Assembly (NCBI RefSeq): GCF_002159185.1
Contig: NZ_NFHD01000015.1
Coordinates: forward strand, 1 to 64,000
DNA: 64,000 nt
Direction: 5' to 3'
From: Gemmiger sp. An87
Lineage (GTDB): Bacteria > Bacillota > Clostridia > Oscillospirales > Ruminococcaceae
Under the pieces are notes generated by a model that saw only the letters and a program-made list of their open reading frames with translations, was not told where the DNA came from and ran no database searches. This document shows positions 27,354 through 35,649 of this stretch, one piece after another; within the stretch, counting starts at the first letter, position 1; each line of letters opens with the position of its first letter. Position numbers and translations under genes: made by a program.

Positions 27354-28637
27354 TCAGTCCTGCTCACACAGCTCGCAGAGCTTCTGGTAGAAGGGGGTGT
27401 TGTCCAGTGTGGCGAAGTAATCCATGGGAGTTTCGGCCCGACGGATCACCTCATGGCTGCCGTCCTCGTGCAGCAGCACCTCGGCGCTGCGCAGCTTGCC
27501 GTTGTAGTTGTAGCCCATGGAGAAGCCGTGGGCGCCGGTGTCATGAATGACCAGCACGTCGCCGATGCCGGTCTCGGGCAGAGACCGGTTGATGGCGAAC
27601 TTGTCATTGTTCTCGCACAGACCGCCGGTCACATCGTACACATGGTCGCAGGGCTCGTTTTCCTTGCCCAGCACGGTGATGTGATGGTACGCGCCGTACA
27701 TGGCCGGGCGCATCAGGTTGGCGGCGCAGGCATCCAGGCCCAGGTAATCCTTCTGGATGTGCTTTTCGTGGAGCACAGTGGCCACCAGATGGCCGTAGGG
27801 GGCCAGCATGAACCGGCCCAGCTCGGTGAAGATGGACACATCGCCCATGCCTGCGGGCACCAGAATCTCCTCGAACTTTTTGCGCACGCCCTCACCGATG
27901 GCGGCAATGTCGCTGGCGGGCTCCTCGGGGCGGTAGTCCACGCCCACGCCGCCGGACAGGTTGATGAACTTGATCTTCGCGCCGGTGGCCTTGTTCAGCC
28001 GCACCGCCAGCCGGAACAGAATCTCGGCCAGGGCCGGATAATAGTCGTTGCTGGTGGTGTTGCTGGCCAGGAAGGCATGGATGCCGAACTGCTTTGCGCC
28101 CTTCTTCATCAGCTTTTCAAAGGCGGAGGCCATCTGCTCCTCTGTCATGCCGTACTTGGCCTCGCCGGGGTTGTCCATGATGTCGTTGCCCATGCTGAAC
28201 ACGCCGCCCGGATTGTAGCGGCAGAACACGGTCTCCGGCACGCCGGCCACCCGCTCCAGAAATTCCACATGGGTGTAGTCGTCCAGATTGATGTATGCGC
28301 CCATCTGGCTGGCCTTTTTCATATCCTGGGCGGGGGTCACATTGGAAGAGAACATCACGTCCTGGCCGGTAAAGCCGCAGGCCTCGCTGAGCAGCAGCTC
28401 GGTATAGGTGGAGCAGTCCACCCCGCAGCCCTCCTCCTGCAGGATTTTCAGCAGCGCCGGGGTGGGCGTGGCCTTCACCGCGAAGTATTCCTTGTAGCCC
28501 TCGTTCCAGGCAAAGGCCGCGTTCAGGCGGCGGGCATTTTCCCGAATGCCTTTTTCGTCGTAGATATGAAAAGGCGTGGGCACGTCCTCGATGATCCTCT
28601 GGGCCTGCTCCAGGCTGATGAACGGATGCTTTTGCAT
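27354..28637 (-). CDS. lysA: Diaminopimelate decarboxylase family protein
   Basis: A 427-aa fold type III PLP enzyme. The PLP lysine is in EYFAVKATPTPALL. Phosphate-binding FINLSGGVGVDYRP, and the active-site LCENNDKFA and TGAHGFSMGYNYNG segments, fit LysA, which makes L-lysine from meso-diaminopimelate. The glycine-rich and cysteine positions differ somewhat from E. coli LysA, so a related decarboxylase cannot be excluded, but no other LysA is in the window. The SD GGGAG is 12 nt before ATG 28637. The leader is only ~65 nt, so there is no lysine riboswitch. Confidence 0.85.
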   Translation of the reverse strand: MQKHPFISLEQAQRIIEDVPTPFHIYDEKGIRENARRLNAAFAWNEGYKEYFAVKATPTPALLKILQEEGCGVDCSTYTELLLSEACGFTGQDVMFSSNVTPAQDMKKASQMGAYINLDDYTHVEFLERVAGVPETVFCRYNPGGVFSMGNDIMDNPGEAKYGMTEEQMASAFEKLMKKGAKQFGIHAFLASNTTSNDYYPALAEILFRLAVRLNKATGAKIKFINLSGGVGVDYRPEEPASDIAAIGEGVRKKFEEILVPAGMGDVSIFTELGRFMLAPYGHLVATVLHEKHIQKDYLGLDACAANLMRPAMYGAYHHITVLGKENEPCDHVYDVTGGLCENNDKFAINRSLPETGIGDVLVIHDTGAHGFSMGYNYNGKLRSAEVLLHEDGSHEVIRRAETPMDYFATLDNTPFYQKLCELCEQD

Positions 28638-28707
28638 GGTGATCTTGTCTCCCTTTCCCGCGGGGCTTGATTCGCCCGGTTTGCTTGCGCAGCATTTATT
28701 TTAGCAC

Positions 28708-28737
28708 AGTATAACACAAAAGGGACCCACTGCGCAA
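28708..28737 (-). promoter_or_regulatory. lysA promoter
   Basis: TTGCGC (28732-28737) and TATACT (28708-28713) are 18 bp apart on minus, directly after the tRNA terminator. Confidence 0.65.
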
Positions 28738-28757
28738 CGACATGTTTTGCAGGCAGC

Positions 28758-28793
28758 AAAAAAGCCCTTCAAACGAACTGTCTGAAGGGCTTT
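28758..28793 (-). terminator. Terminator of the tRNA-Asp/tRNA-Thr unit
   Basis: AAAGCCCTTCA pairs with TGAAGGGCTTT, ending in TTTTTT on minus. Confidence 0.9.
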
Positions 28794-28798
28794 GACCA

Positions 28799-28874
<76 letters not shown>

Positions 28875-28878
28875 AAGA

Positions 28879-28955
28879 TGGCGACCCGGATGGGGCTCGA
28901 ACCCACGACCTCTAGCGTGACAGGCTAGCGTTCTAACCAGCTGAACTACCGGGCC
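28879..28955 (-). tRNA. tRNA-Asp (anticodon GTC)
   Basis: A 77-nt cloverleaf: acceptor GGCCCGG/CCGGGTC, anticodon stem CTAGC/GCTAG around CTGTCAC, T arm GTGGG-TTCGAGC-CCCAT, discriminator G and encoded CCA. Confidence 0.97.
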
Positions 28956-28987
28956 ATCTTTTGCGTTGCCTTGTGGCGACTCTTAGT

Positions 28988-29016
28988 ATTATACAGACAG
29001 TTCCCCGAATTGTCAA
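28988..29016 (-). promoter_or_regulatory. Consensus promoter of the tRNA pair
   Basis: Perfect TTGACA (29011-29016) and perfect TATAAT (28988-28993) with a 17-bp spacer. Confidence 0.9.
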
Positions 29017-29067
29017 TCACTTTTTTAAAAAAATTTCAAACTTTTTTTACGCCGCTTTTTTGCCCCC

Positions 29068-29112
29068 AAAAACCGGCGGCGGGCGGGGTGTTTGAGCCCC
29101 TCGCCCGCCGCA
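29068..29112 (-). terminator. Terminator of the aminopeptidase gene
   Basis: GCGGCGGGCG.GGGG pairs with CCCC.CCCGCCGCC around an 8-nt loop, then GGTTTTTG on minus. Confidence 0.8.
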
Positions 29113-29125
29113 CGGAGCAGAGCGT

Positions 29126-31078
29126 TTACCGCACGGTTTCCAGCAAACCGCACCCGGCCAGCAGCCGCTGGTACTCCAGCAACATGGCCTTGTTTCCGCC
29201 GCCCAGCTCGGCGATCACCTGGTCCGCCACCCGGCCGCAGCTGCGCAACCCGTCAATATAGTAGACGCACAGCGCCTCCTGCATCTCCTTATCCGGCTCG
29301 GCCTCATGGCGGCGGTTATACTCCCGCACCAGGGTCAGCTTGTCCGGCTCGTCCAGCATCCGCTTTTCCAGAGACTCCAGCGGGTCGCCGAAGAGGCGGC
29401 GGTACACCGGCCCCTCCTCGGTCCACTGCACCCGGCCGGGCAGCAGAGCGTTCAGCCTTGCCAGCGGCTTTGCCGGGTCCAGCCCCGCCTGCTCGCACAG
29501 CCGCCGGGCGGCTTCGGTGTAGAACTCCTTCAATGCGCCCAGCTGGGCTGCCAGCTCCCTGGGGTCACTGTGCGCCAGCATGGCCCGCCGGGTGATGGCC
29601 TCCATCCGGGCCATGAGCCGGGTGCACTGATGATTCAGAATCAGCCGGGCGTCCCGCTTGTGCAGGTCGCACAGAGTATACACGTACACCGCCGCCAGCA
29701 GGGTGGAGAATTTCAGCACGTTCATATCCAGCCGCTCGATGGTGTCTGCGCTGGTGTGGTAGTATTTGTCCGGCCACTGACCCAGCATGATGCTGGGGAT
29801 GCCCACCTGCGGGTCGCTGAGAATGAAGTGGTCACTGCCCAGGCCGAAGGGCACCGCATCGGTGCGCACGTTCTGCAGCAGCAGATCCTCCCGGCTGTTT
29901 GTCTCCTGCTTGAGCTCCTGCAGCAGCAGGGTGGCCAGGTCTCCTTCAAAGCCGGGCATGGCAAAGGGCAGGCCGGTCACGGTGATGGGGCCGGTGGTGT
30001 CCTCCTGTTTGGCGCCGATCATGTCCAGATTGATGCCCGCGGTATAAAGGGTTTTGTCCCGCCCGTCGTTCAGATAATTGTAGGTGCCGGTGAACTCGGG
30101 CACCAGAATCATCCGGATGGTTTTCTTCAGCGGCGGCAGCTGGCCCGCCTCCACCGCTGCGTGGATGGCTGCCATCAGGGTCATGGCCCCGGCCACACCG
30201 GAGGCGTTGTCGTTGGCACTGGCGCAGGGGTGGCACAGATGGGCGCAGACCAGCACGCTCTCCTCGCTCTCGCCGGGCAGCACCGCCTCCACCACCTCGC
30301 TGGTGCCGTTTTCCAGCGTGGCCTCCACATAGGCGTTCACTGCAAGATAGGGGCTCTCGCACTCTCCTTTTTCAAAGGCCTGCCGCCGCTGGCGGCACAG
30401 CTTCCGCAGACGCAGCGAGGTCCGGGGCGATACCACAAACCCGAAGGCCTGCCGCTCACCGGGGGTATGCTCCCACCAGAAGGAGGTGTAGTTCAGTGCA
30501 TCCAGCAGCTCCTCGGGAATGCGCACGTGGGGCGTTTCGTTCAGATAATCCGAAACAATGCCCAGCGCGCCCCGCTTCTGGATGGCCCAGCTGAATTTGT
30601 TGATGTGCTGGTGGGTAAACAGCACCTTGCCCTCCAGGTCCCAGCCCTCGTAGGCTTCTTCCTCGCAGCCCTCGGTCATCTCCACCAGGTCCAGCGCTTG
30701 CTCCCGCCAGTCGCAGGCGCAGCTTTTCTGGATCAGCGAGATGGGCTCCACCGAATAGTCCGCCAGCACAAAGCCCTCCGGCCCGGCCAGGCGGCACCAG
30801 CCCGCGGTGCAGTTCCATTCCTGGAACAGCCGGTAGCTGCCCGCATAGCCCCCCGCCGGAGCAGGATAATGGAGCACCCTGGCCTGCACGCCCCGGCTGT
30901 TCAGCCAGTCGCAGCACCAGTTGGCCGCAGCCCGGAAGCCGCCGCTGGCCTGGATGCGGTGGAAGCTGCTTACCTCTTTCACAATCTGATACAGCCCCCG
31001 GGTCTGTATCCGCTCCTTCATTACATTAATCGTCTGTTGCATCATCTGCCGCGCACCCCGTTTCGTTTTTTGTTCCAT
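29126..31078 (-). CDS. M28-type zinc aminopeptidase (DUF4910-like)
   Basis: About 650 aa. The central part is an M28-type di-zinc peptidase: CAHLCHPCASANDNASGVAG (His and Asp ligands), LVPEFTGTYNYL (Glu), GINLDMIGAK (Asp) and YYHTSADTIERLD (His). A protease-associated-like insert (~120-200) precedes it, and the C-terminal ~170 residues are helical. This arrangement resembles DUF4910/DUF2172 proteins. There is no signal peptide, so it is probably a cytoplasmic peptidase. Start is uncertain: 31105, 31078 and 31045 are all in frame with weak SDs; I take 31078 (GGGGTG five bases upstream). Confidence 0.8.
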   Translation of the reverse strand: MEQKTKRGARQMMQQTINVMKERIQTRGLYQIVKEVSSFHRIQASGGFRAAANWCCDWLNSRGVQARVLHYPAPAGGYAGSYRLFQEWNCTAGWCRLAGPEGFVLADYSVEPISLIQKSCACDWREQALDLVEMTEGCEEEAYEGWDLEGKVLFTHQHINKFSWAIQKRGALGIVSDYLNETPHVRIPEELLDALNYTSFWWEHTPGERQAFGFVVSPRTSLRLRKLCRQRRQAFEKGECESPYLAVNAYVEATLENGTSEVVEAVLPGESEESVLVCAHLCHPCASANDNASGVAGAMTLMAAIHAAVEAGQLPPLKKTIRMILVPEFTGTYNYLNDGRDKTLYTAGINLDMIGAKQEDTTGPITVTGLPFAMPGFEGDLATLLLQELKQETNSREDLLLQNVRTDAVPFGLGSDHFILSDPQVGIPSIMLGQWPDKYYHTSADTIERLDMNVLKFSTLLAAVYVYTLCDLHKRDARLILNHQCTRLMARMEAITRRAMLAHSDPRELAAQLGALKEFYTEAARRLCEQAGLDPAKPLARLNALLPGRVQWTEEGPVYRRLFGDPLESLEKRMLDEPDKLTLVREYNRRHEAEPDKEMQEALCVYYIDGLRSCGRVADQVIAELGGGNKAMLLEYQRLLAGCGLLETVR

Positions 31079-31132
31079 TATACCACCCCGCCGGGCCAAT
31101 TTCATCCGCTAGCGCAAAAAAGTGTTTTGTGC

Positions 31133-31170
31133 AAAAGCAAAGCCCCCGAAGCGGTACCTCGGAGGCTTTG
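31133..31170 (-). terminator. Terminator of the glycosyltransferase gene
   Basis: CAAAGCCTCCGA (minus) pairs with TCGGGGGCTTTG (one G-U), then CTTTTGC. It is 22 bp after the stop codon. Confidence 0.75.
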
Positions 31171-31191
31171 GAAAGAGCGTTGAAAAACGGC

Positions 31192-32208
31192 TCAGTTGAA
31201 GCCGAAGATCTTCTGGCTGATCTTGTAGGCGGTCACCGCGAAGGCGCGGCCCACACGGCTGTTCCAGTTCATGGCCTGGCCCATGATACCCCGGCGCAGC
31301 CGGTAGTAGGCCCAGGGGTCGTTGGCCTTGATGTGGTCCCACAGCTCCTGCTTCTTGGCCAGGTTTTCGGCGGTGCCGCTGCGGATCAGCAGGATGGAGG
31401 ACACCACGGTAATGATCTCCAGATAATTGTACAGGTACTGGCGCAGGCGGGCATTTTTGATGCCCTGCAGCCGCACCTGCTGCAGCATCAGTTTGTTCAC
31501 CTTGATCTGCTGGTCGATGCGCTTGATCATCACACTCTCGTTCACCGACTGATCGTCACGGCCGATGAAGTAGTGGTAGAAGTCCACATTGATGTAGTAG
31601 ATGCTCTTCACGCACTGCATGGGCACATACACAAACAGGTTATCCACATAGAAGGTGTGGCGGGGCAGATCCAGGCCGCTGTCGATCAGCAGCTGAGTGC
31701 GGTAGATCACCGAGTGCATCAGGATGTACTGACCCTTGTGGAAGCGGCCCACCTGATCCCAGCCGATCACCTGCTCTTCGGGCAGGGCATTGCCGTAGCT
31801 CATCACCTTTTTGTGGCGGGCGCCCACCTTGTCGTACACAAAGTTGCTCACCACCAGGTCCACCTCCTGCTCCGACTGCACGAAGCCGCGCAGGGCGCAC
31901 AGGATCTTGGCATAGGCCTCTTCGTCCACCCAGTCATCGCTGTCCACAACCTTGAAGTAACGGCCCTTTGCATTCTTCAGCCCGGCCATTACCGCCGCGC
32001 CGTGGCCTCCGTTCTCCTGGTGCACCGCACGCACAATGCCGGGATACAGCCGTTCGTATTCGTCGGCAATGACTGCGGTATTGTCCTTGGAGCCGTCGTT
32101 TACAATCAGGATCTCCACCTCATCGCCGCCGGTGAGCAGAGTATCCACGCAATGGCGCATGTAGTCCTGCGAGTTGAAGCAGGGCACTGCGATTGATAAC
32201 AGTTTCAT
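31192..32208 (-). CDS. Family 2 glycosyltransferase
   Basis: A 338-aa GT-A fold transferase. It begins LLSIAVPCFNSQDYMRHC; the nucleotide-binding ILIVNDGSKDNT and the metal-binding VDSDDWVDEEAY follow, and the last ~120 residues are an Arg-rich C-terminal domain with no TM helix. Such enzymes add sugars to wall polysaccharides, capsule or teichoic acids; donor and acceptor cannot be told. It is a lone gene with its own promoter, and the SD is weak (GGTGTG). Confidence 0.88.
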   Translation of the reverse strand: MKLLSIAVPCFNSQDYMRHCVDTLLTGGDEVEILIVNDGSKDNTAVIADEYERLYPGIVRAVHQENGGHGAAVMAGLKNAKGRYFKVVDSDDWVDEEAYAKILCALRGFVQSEQEVDLVVSNFVYDKVGARHKKVMSYGNALPEEQVIGWDQVGRFHKGQYILMHSVIYRTQLLIDSGLDLPRHTFYVDNLFVYVPMQCVKSIYYINVDFYHYFIGRDDQSVNESVMIKRIDQQIKVNKLMLQQVRLQGIKNARLRQYLYNYLEIITVVSSILLIRSGTAENLAKKQELWDHIKANDPWAYYRLRRGIMGQAMNWNSRVGRAFAVTAYKISQKIFGFN

Positions 32209-32310
32209 GATTCACACACCTTTATATTGATTTGCCACCCGCCACCCAAACGGGAGGAATCGGGCCGGTCCGCAAGTTACTTTGGGCCAGTAAATTGACA
32301 CAATGTTACT

Positions 32311-32338
32311 CGTATATCATCGCGCGAACAATGTTCAA
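32311..32338 (-). promoter_or_regulatory. Glycosyltransferase promoter with an overlapping palindrome
   Basis: TTGAAC (32333-32338) and TATACG (32311-32316) are 16 bp apart on minus. An 11-bp palindrome GAACAATGTTC (32326-32336) overlaps the -35 box. The 261-bp gap 32209-32469 holds only this, an AT-rich stretch and a terminator. Confidence 0.45.
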
Positions 32339-32397
32339 AGTCAAGTTAATCCCACAAATTTATGCGACTTTTCTCCATTTTTTTCAACTTTTACACC

Positions 32398-32435
32398 AAA
32401 ACGGCGCATCCCGGCAAAGGGATGCGCCGTTTTTC
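32398..32435 (-). terminator. Terminator of the fusion reductase gene
   Basis: AAAACGGCGCATCCC pairs with its complement around a 7-nt loop, with T tracts on both strands. Confidence 0.9.
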
Positions 32436-32469
32436 AATCCATTTTCAGAAGGAAAGCTCCCCTGCCCGG

Positions 32470-35052
32470 TCAGCAGGTGGCGCCGCCCTTCATGTGCTTC
32501 TGGGCGGCCAGATTCTCCTGCTTGCGGGCCAGCAGACCGCTGTCCAGCAGCTGGCGCTGCACCTCCTCGAAGCCGATGCGGGCCACGGTGTCGGCAAAGC
32601 GCTCGCCGGTGATGCCCTGCTCACGGAACAGCAGAATGGCCTTTTCGATCACATCCAGCACCTCCTGGCGGTCGGTAAAGACCTTATCCAGGTAACGGCC
32701 CTGGGCAACCTTCTTGCCCCAGCGGCCGCCGATGTAGATGCGGTAGCCGTCGATGTGATCCTCCACAGCCTTGAAGAGGCACTTGCCCACGCAGCGGCCG
32801 CAGTGGTTGCAGGCCTCGGGGTCAATGTGGATTTTACCGTTCTCCATCTTGGCCACGTGGATGGGGCAGGTTTCCTCGATCTGGCAGACCTTGCAGCCGC
32901 GGCACTTGTCCAGCTGAATCTGGGGAATGCGCTGGCCGATCACGCCCAGGTCGTTCAGGTCCGGCTTGACGCAGTTGTTGGGGCAGCCGCCCACGGCGAT
33001 CTTGAACTTGTGGGGCAGCTTGACCTCGTGGTAGCCCTTATAGAACCGCTCGTGAATCTCCTGAGAGAGATCGAAGGTGTCGATCAGGCCGTACTGGCAG
33101 GTGGTGCCCTTGCAGGAAACCACCGGGCGCACCTTGCTGCCGGTGCCGCCCATTTCCAGGCCGGCGTTCAGCAGGTACTCCCGCAGCGGCTCGATGTTGG
33201 CAAAGGGCACACCCTGAATCTCCAGGGTAAGACGGCTGGTCATGGTCACCTCGCCGCTGCCGAACTTCTCGGCGGCCTGGGCCACTGCCATCTGCTCGGC
33301 AGCGGTGAGCTTGCCGTTGCGGGTGATCACGCGGCCGTTGAACTTATCCGGGGTGCGCTTGTCCCACAAGAAGCCCAGAGCCTTCACCCGGGTGACCTCA
33401 GCGGGAGACACCTTCGCGCCCACAGACTCCACACGCACGTCGTTGAAGAAGGTAGCGCCCTCCAGCACCAGGGTGTTGGTGTAGCCGTAGCTGCGCAGCC
33501 GGTTCTGCATGAAGTAGGCTCGCTTGCCCTTGCTGCACACGATCAGCAGCTTGTCGTCCTTGTCCAGACCTTCCACCGGGCCGTTCAGGGTCTCCAGCTG
33601 CACAAAGGTGGCGCCGTGAACTGCGGGAGCCGGGGCGGCATCCACCACCCGGTAGCCCTTGGCCGCGCCCGCCTGATACTCGGCGGGGGTGATACTGGCG
33701 ATCTTGCCCTCCAGCTTGTTCTCCAGCAGATACACCGCCTGCACAAATGGATGGATGGCGGTGGAGAAGGGCGGCGCATAGGCCAGGTCCAGATTGTCGA
33801 AGTCCTCCAGGGCTGCGCCCATGGAGATGCCGGTCACCGCGATATCCACCATCTTGTCCACCGCGCCGGGGCCCAGCACCTGGATACCCAGCAGCTTGTG
33901 GGTGGCCTTGTCGGCGATGAGCTTGGTAGCAAACCAGGCGGAATCCGGATAGTAGTGGGCCTTGTCGTCGCTGACCATCAGGGCGGTGACCACGTCATAG
34001 CCCGCCTGACGGGCGGCGGCCTCGGTCAGGCCGGTGCGGCCGCAGTTCAGGCCGGGCAGCTTGACCACGCCGGTGCCCAGCACGCCGGGATAACGCTTGT
34101 TCTCGCCGGTCAGAGCCATGGCCAGGGTGCGGCCCTCCATGTTGGCGGAGGAGCCCATGGGCGACCACTGGGCCGCGCCGGTGAGCCGGTTGGTCACCAG
34201 GGCGCAATCGCCCGCGGCGTACACATCCGGCAGGTTGGTGCGCAGCTGGCCGTCCACCGGGATGGTGCCCTTGACCATCTCCAGGCCGCTGCCCTCCAGG
34301 AAAGCAGTGTTGGGGCGGATGCCCGCGCTCACCACCACCACGTCGGCAGGCAGGGTGCCCGCCTCGGTCTTGACGGCGGTGACCCGGCCGTCGCCCAGAA
34401 TGGCCTGGGCCGCGGTGCCGGTCATCACCCGGATACCGGCTGCCTGCAGCTTCTTACGGGCAAAGCCGGCCATTTCCTCGTCCAGCACGCCGGGCATGAT
34501 CTGGCCCGCCACGTCCAGCACGGTTACATTCAGGCCCTGGGCCAGCAGGTTCTCCGCTGCCTCCAGGCCGATGAAGCCGCCGCCGATGACCACCGCGTTC
34601 TTGGCGGCGTTCTGCTCCAGATAGCCGCGCAGGGCGATGGCGTCGTCCGGGGTGCGCAGCTTGAACACGCCCTGCTGGGCCGCGCCCTCAATGGGCGGAA
34701 TCACGCTGGACGCACCGGTGGCGATGATCAGAGAATCGTATTCGTAGGTTTCGGTCTCGCCGCTGGTCAGGTTCTTGGCGGTCACGGTCTTGGCGGCCGC
34801 GTTCAGGCCCACGGCCTCCCGGCCGGTGAGCACCTTGGCTCCGGTGAGGGCGGTGTATTTCTGGGGAGTATTCACGATCAGCTCGTCGCGAGTTTCGATC
34901 AGGCCGCCCACATAATAGGGCAGACCGCAGCCCGCATAGGAGATGTCCCGGTCCTTGACCAGAATGGTCACATCCGCGGACTGGTCCTGCCGCTTGATCT
35001 TCGCGGCAGCCTTGGTACCGGCGGCAACGCCGCCCAGAACCAATACCTTCAT
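32470..35052 (-). CDS. CoA-disulfide reductase / rhodanese / siroheme reductase fusion
   Basis: 860 aa, three enzyme types in one chain. Residues 1-~450 are an FAD/NAD(P)H pyridine nucleotide-disulfide reductase with GGVAAGTKAAAKI, the single redox Cys C42 in SYAGCGLPYY, GGGFIGLEAAE and YAAGDCA, as in CoA-disulfide or polysulfide reductases. Residues ~455-545 are a rhodanese with C506 (VCSKGKRA). Residues ~560-860 are a nitrite/sulfite reductase module: siroheme/4Fe-4S cysteines C647, C652, C690, C694 and two ferredoxin clusters (C717, C720, C723, C729; C748, C751, C754, C758). Likely role: NAD(P)H-driven sulfur or sulfite metabolism; substrate unproven. It is 36 bp behind the NifX-like gene. 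Confidence 0.88.
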   Translation of the reverse strand: MKVLVLGGVAAGTKAAAKIKRQDQSADVTILVKDRDISYAGCGLPYYVGGLIETRDELIVNTPQKYTALTGAKVLTGREAVGLNAAAKTVTAKNLTSGETETYEYDSLIIATGASSVIPPIEGAAQQGVFKLRTPDDAIALRGYLEQNAAKNAVVIGGGFIGLEAAENLLAQGLNVTVLDVAGQIMPGVLDEEMAGFARKKLQAAGIRVMTGTAAQAILGDGRVTAVKTEAGTLPADVVVVSAGIRPNTAFLEGSGLEMVKGTIPVDGQLRTNLPDVYAAGDCALVTNRLTGAAQWSPMGSSANMEGRTLAMALTGENKRYPGVLGTGVVKLPGLNCGRTGLTEAAARQAGYDVVTALMVSDDKAHYYPDSAWFATKLIADKATHKLLGIQVLGPGAVDKMVDIAVTGISMGAALEDFDNLDLAYAPPFSTAIHPFVQAVYLLENKLEGKIASITPAEYQAGAAKGYRVVDAAPAPAVHGATFVQLETLNGPVEGLDKDDKLLIVCSKGKRAYFMQNRLRSYGYTNTLVLEGATFFNDVRVESVGAKVSPAEVTRVKALGFLWDKRTPDKFNGRVITRNGKLTAAEQMAVAQAAEKFGSGEVTMTSRLTLEIQGVPFANIEPLREYLLNAGLEMGGTGSKVRPVVSCKGTTCQYGLIDTFDLSQEIHERFYKGYHEVKLPHKFKIAVGGCPNNCVKPDLNDLGVIGQRIPQIQLDKCRGCKVCQIEETCPIHVAKMENGKIHIDPEACNHCGRCVGKCLFKAVEDHIDGYRIYIGGRWGKKVAQGRYLDKVFTDRQEVLDVIEKAILLFREQGITGERFADTVARIGFEEVQRQLLDSGLLARKQENLAAQKHMKGGATC

Positions 35053-35088
35053 TGCTCTTCCTCCTTGTTTCTCAAGCCGTTCGTATGC

Positions 35089-35496
35089 TCAGCCGTGGCA
35101 ATGGCCGCCGCAGCTGTGGGAAGCGCCGTGGCTGCCGCAGTCGTGGCCTTCGCCCTCCTCATGATGATGGTTGCAGGTCACATCGCCGTTCTGGGGCAGA
35201 GCGCCTTGCAGCAGCTGTTCCACCGCCGCGTCGGTGCTGCCCGCCGCGCCCGCGTACACCGCGATGCCCGCCTGGGCCAGCGCCTGGCGCGCGCCGCCGC
35301 CGATGCCACCGCAGATCAGCACCTGCACGCCCTGGGCCTGCAGAAAGCCCGCCAGAGCGCCGTGGCCCTGGCCGTTGGTGCTCACCACCTGGCTGCCGGT
35401 AATCTGCTTGCCCTCGGCCTCATACAGCTTGAACTGCTCAGTGTGGCCAAAGTGCTGGAATACATTGCCGTTTTCATAAGTAACCGCGATTTTCAT
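35089..35496 (-). CDS. NifX/NifB-like Fe-Mo cofactor-domain protein with His/Cys-rich tail
   Basis: 135 aa. The first ~105 residues are a dinitrogenase iron-molybdenum cofactor domain (MKIAVTYENGNVFQHFGHTEQF, then GVQVLICGGIGGGARQALAQAGI). The last ~27 residues are packed with His and Cys (CNHHHEEGEGHDCGSHG...), a probable metal-binding tail. No nif genes are nearby; such stand-alone proteins are thought to carry iron-sulfur or metal. It is first gene of the operon with the siroheme/Fe-S fusion enzyme, which suggests metal or cluster delivery to it. SD GAGG is ten bases before ATG 35496. Confidence 0.85.
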   Translation of the reverse strand: MKIAVTYENGNVFQHFGHTEQFKLYEAEGKQITGSQVVSTNGQGHGALAGFLQAQGVQVLICGGIGGGARQALAQAGIAVYAGAAGSTDAAVEQLLQGALPQNGDVTCNHHHEEGEGHDCGSHGASHSCGGHCHG

Positions 35497-35586
35497 TCTT
35501 CTTCAACCTCTTTTACGCAAAGAAACGGCCGCCCGCGGGCAGCCAAAAGCCCCGGTCCGACCGCGCTTTGATAATTTTATATTTCT

Positions 35587-35616
35587 ATATTACGCCTTTC
35601 GGGGCAGCTTTTGCAA
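35587..35616 (-). promoter_or_regulatory. Promoter of the NifX-like/fusion reductase operon
   Basis: TTGCAA (35611-35616) and TAATAT (35587-35592), 18 bp apart on minus. The -35 box sits inside the loop region of the inverted repeat that follows the upstream operon. Confidence 0.6.
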
Positions 35617-35641
35617 TTGACAAAGTCACAAAAGCTGCCCC
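35601..35641 (-). repeat. 13-bp inverted repeat after the importer operon
   Basis: GGGGCAGCTTTTG (35601-35613) and CAAAAGCTGCCCC (35629-35641) pair perfectly. It lies just past the stop of the importer ATPase gene. There is no T tract, so termination would be weak; it also overlaps the next promoter. Confidence 0.6.
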
Positions 35642-35649
35642 GAATCGCT

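Noticed and set aside
28638-28737. Possible lysine riboswitch before lysA
   Set aside because: Only about 65 nt between promoter and start codon; no conserved L-box elements.
32326-32336. LexA (SOS) box
   Set aside because: GAAC and GTTC are separated by three bases, while the Firmicutes box needs four.
32362-35571. A 1069-codon open frame on the plus strand
   Set aside because: Antisense shadow of the fusion reductase; no recognisable motif.
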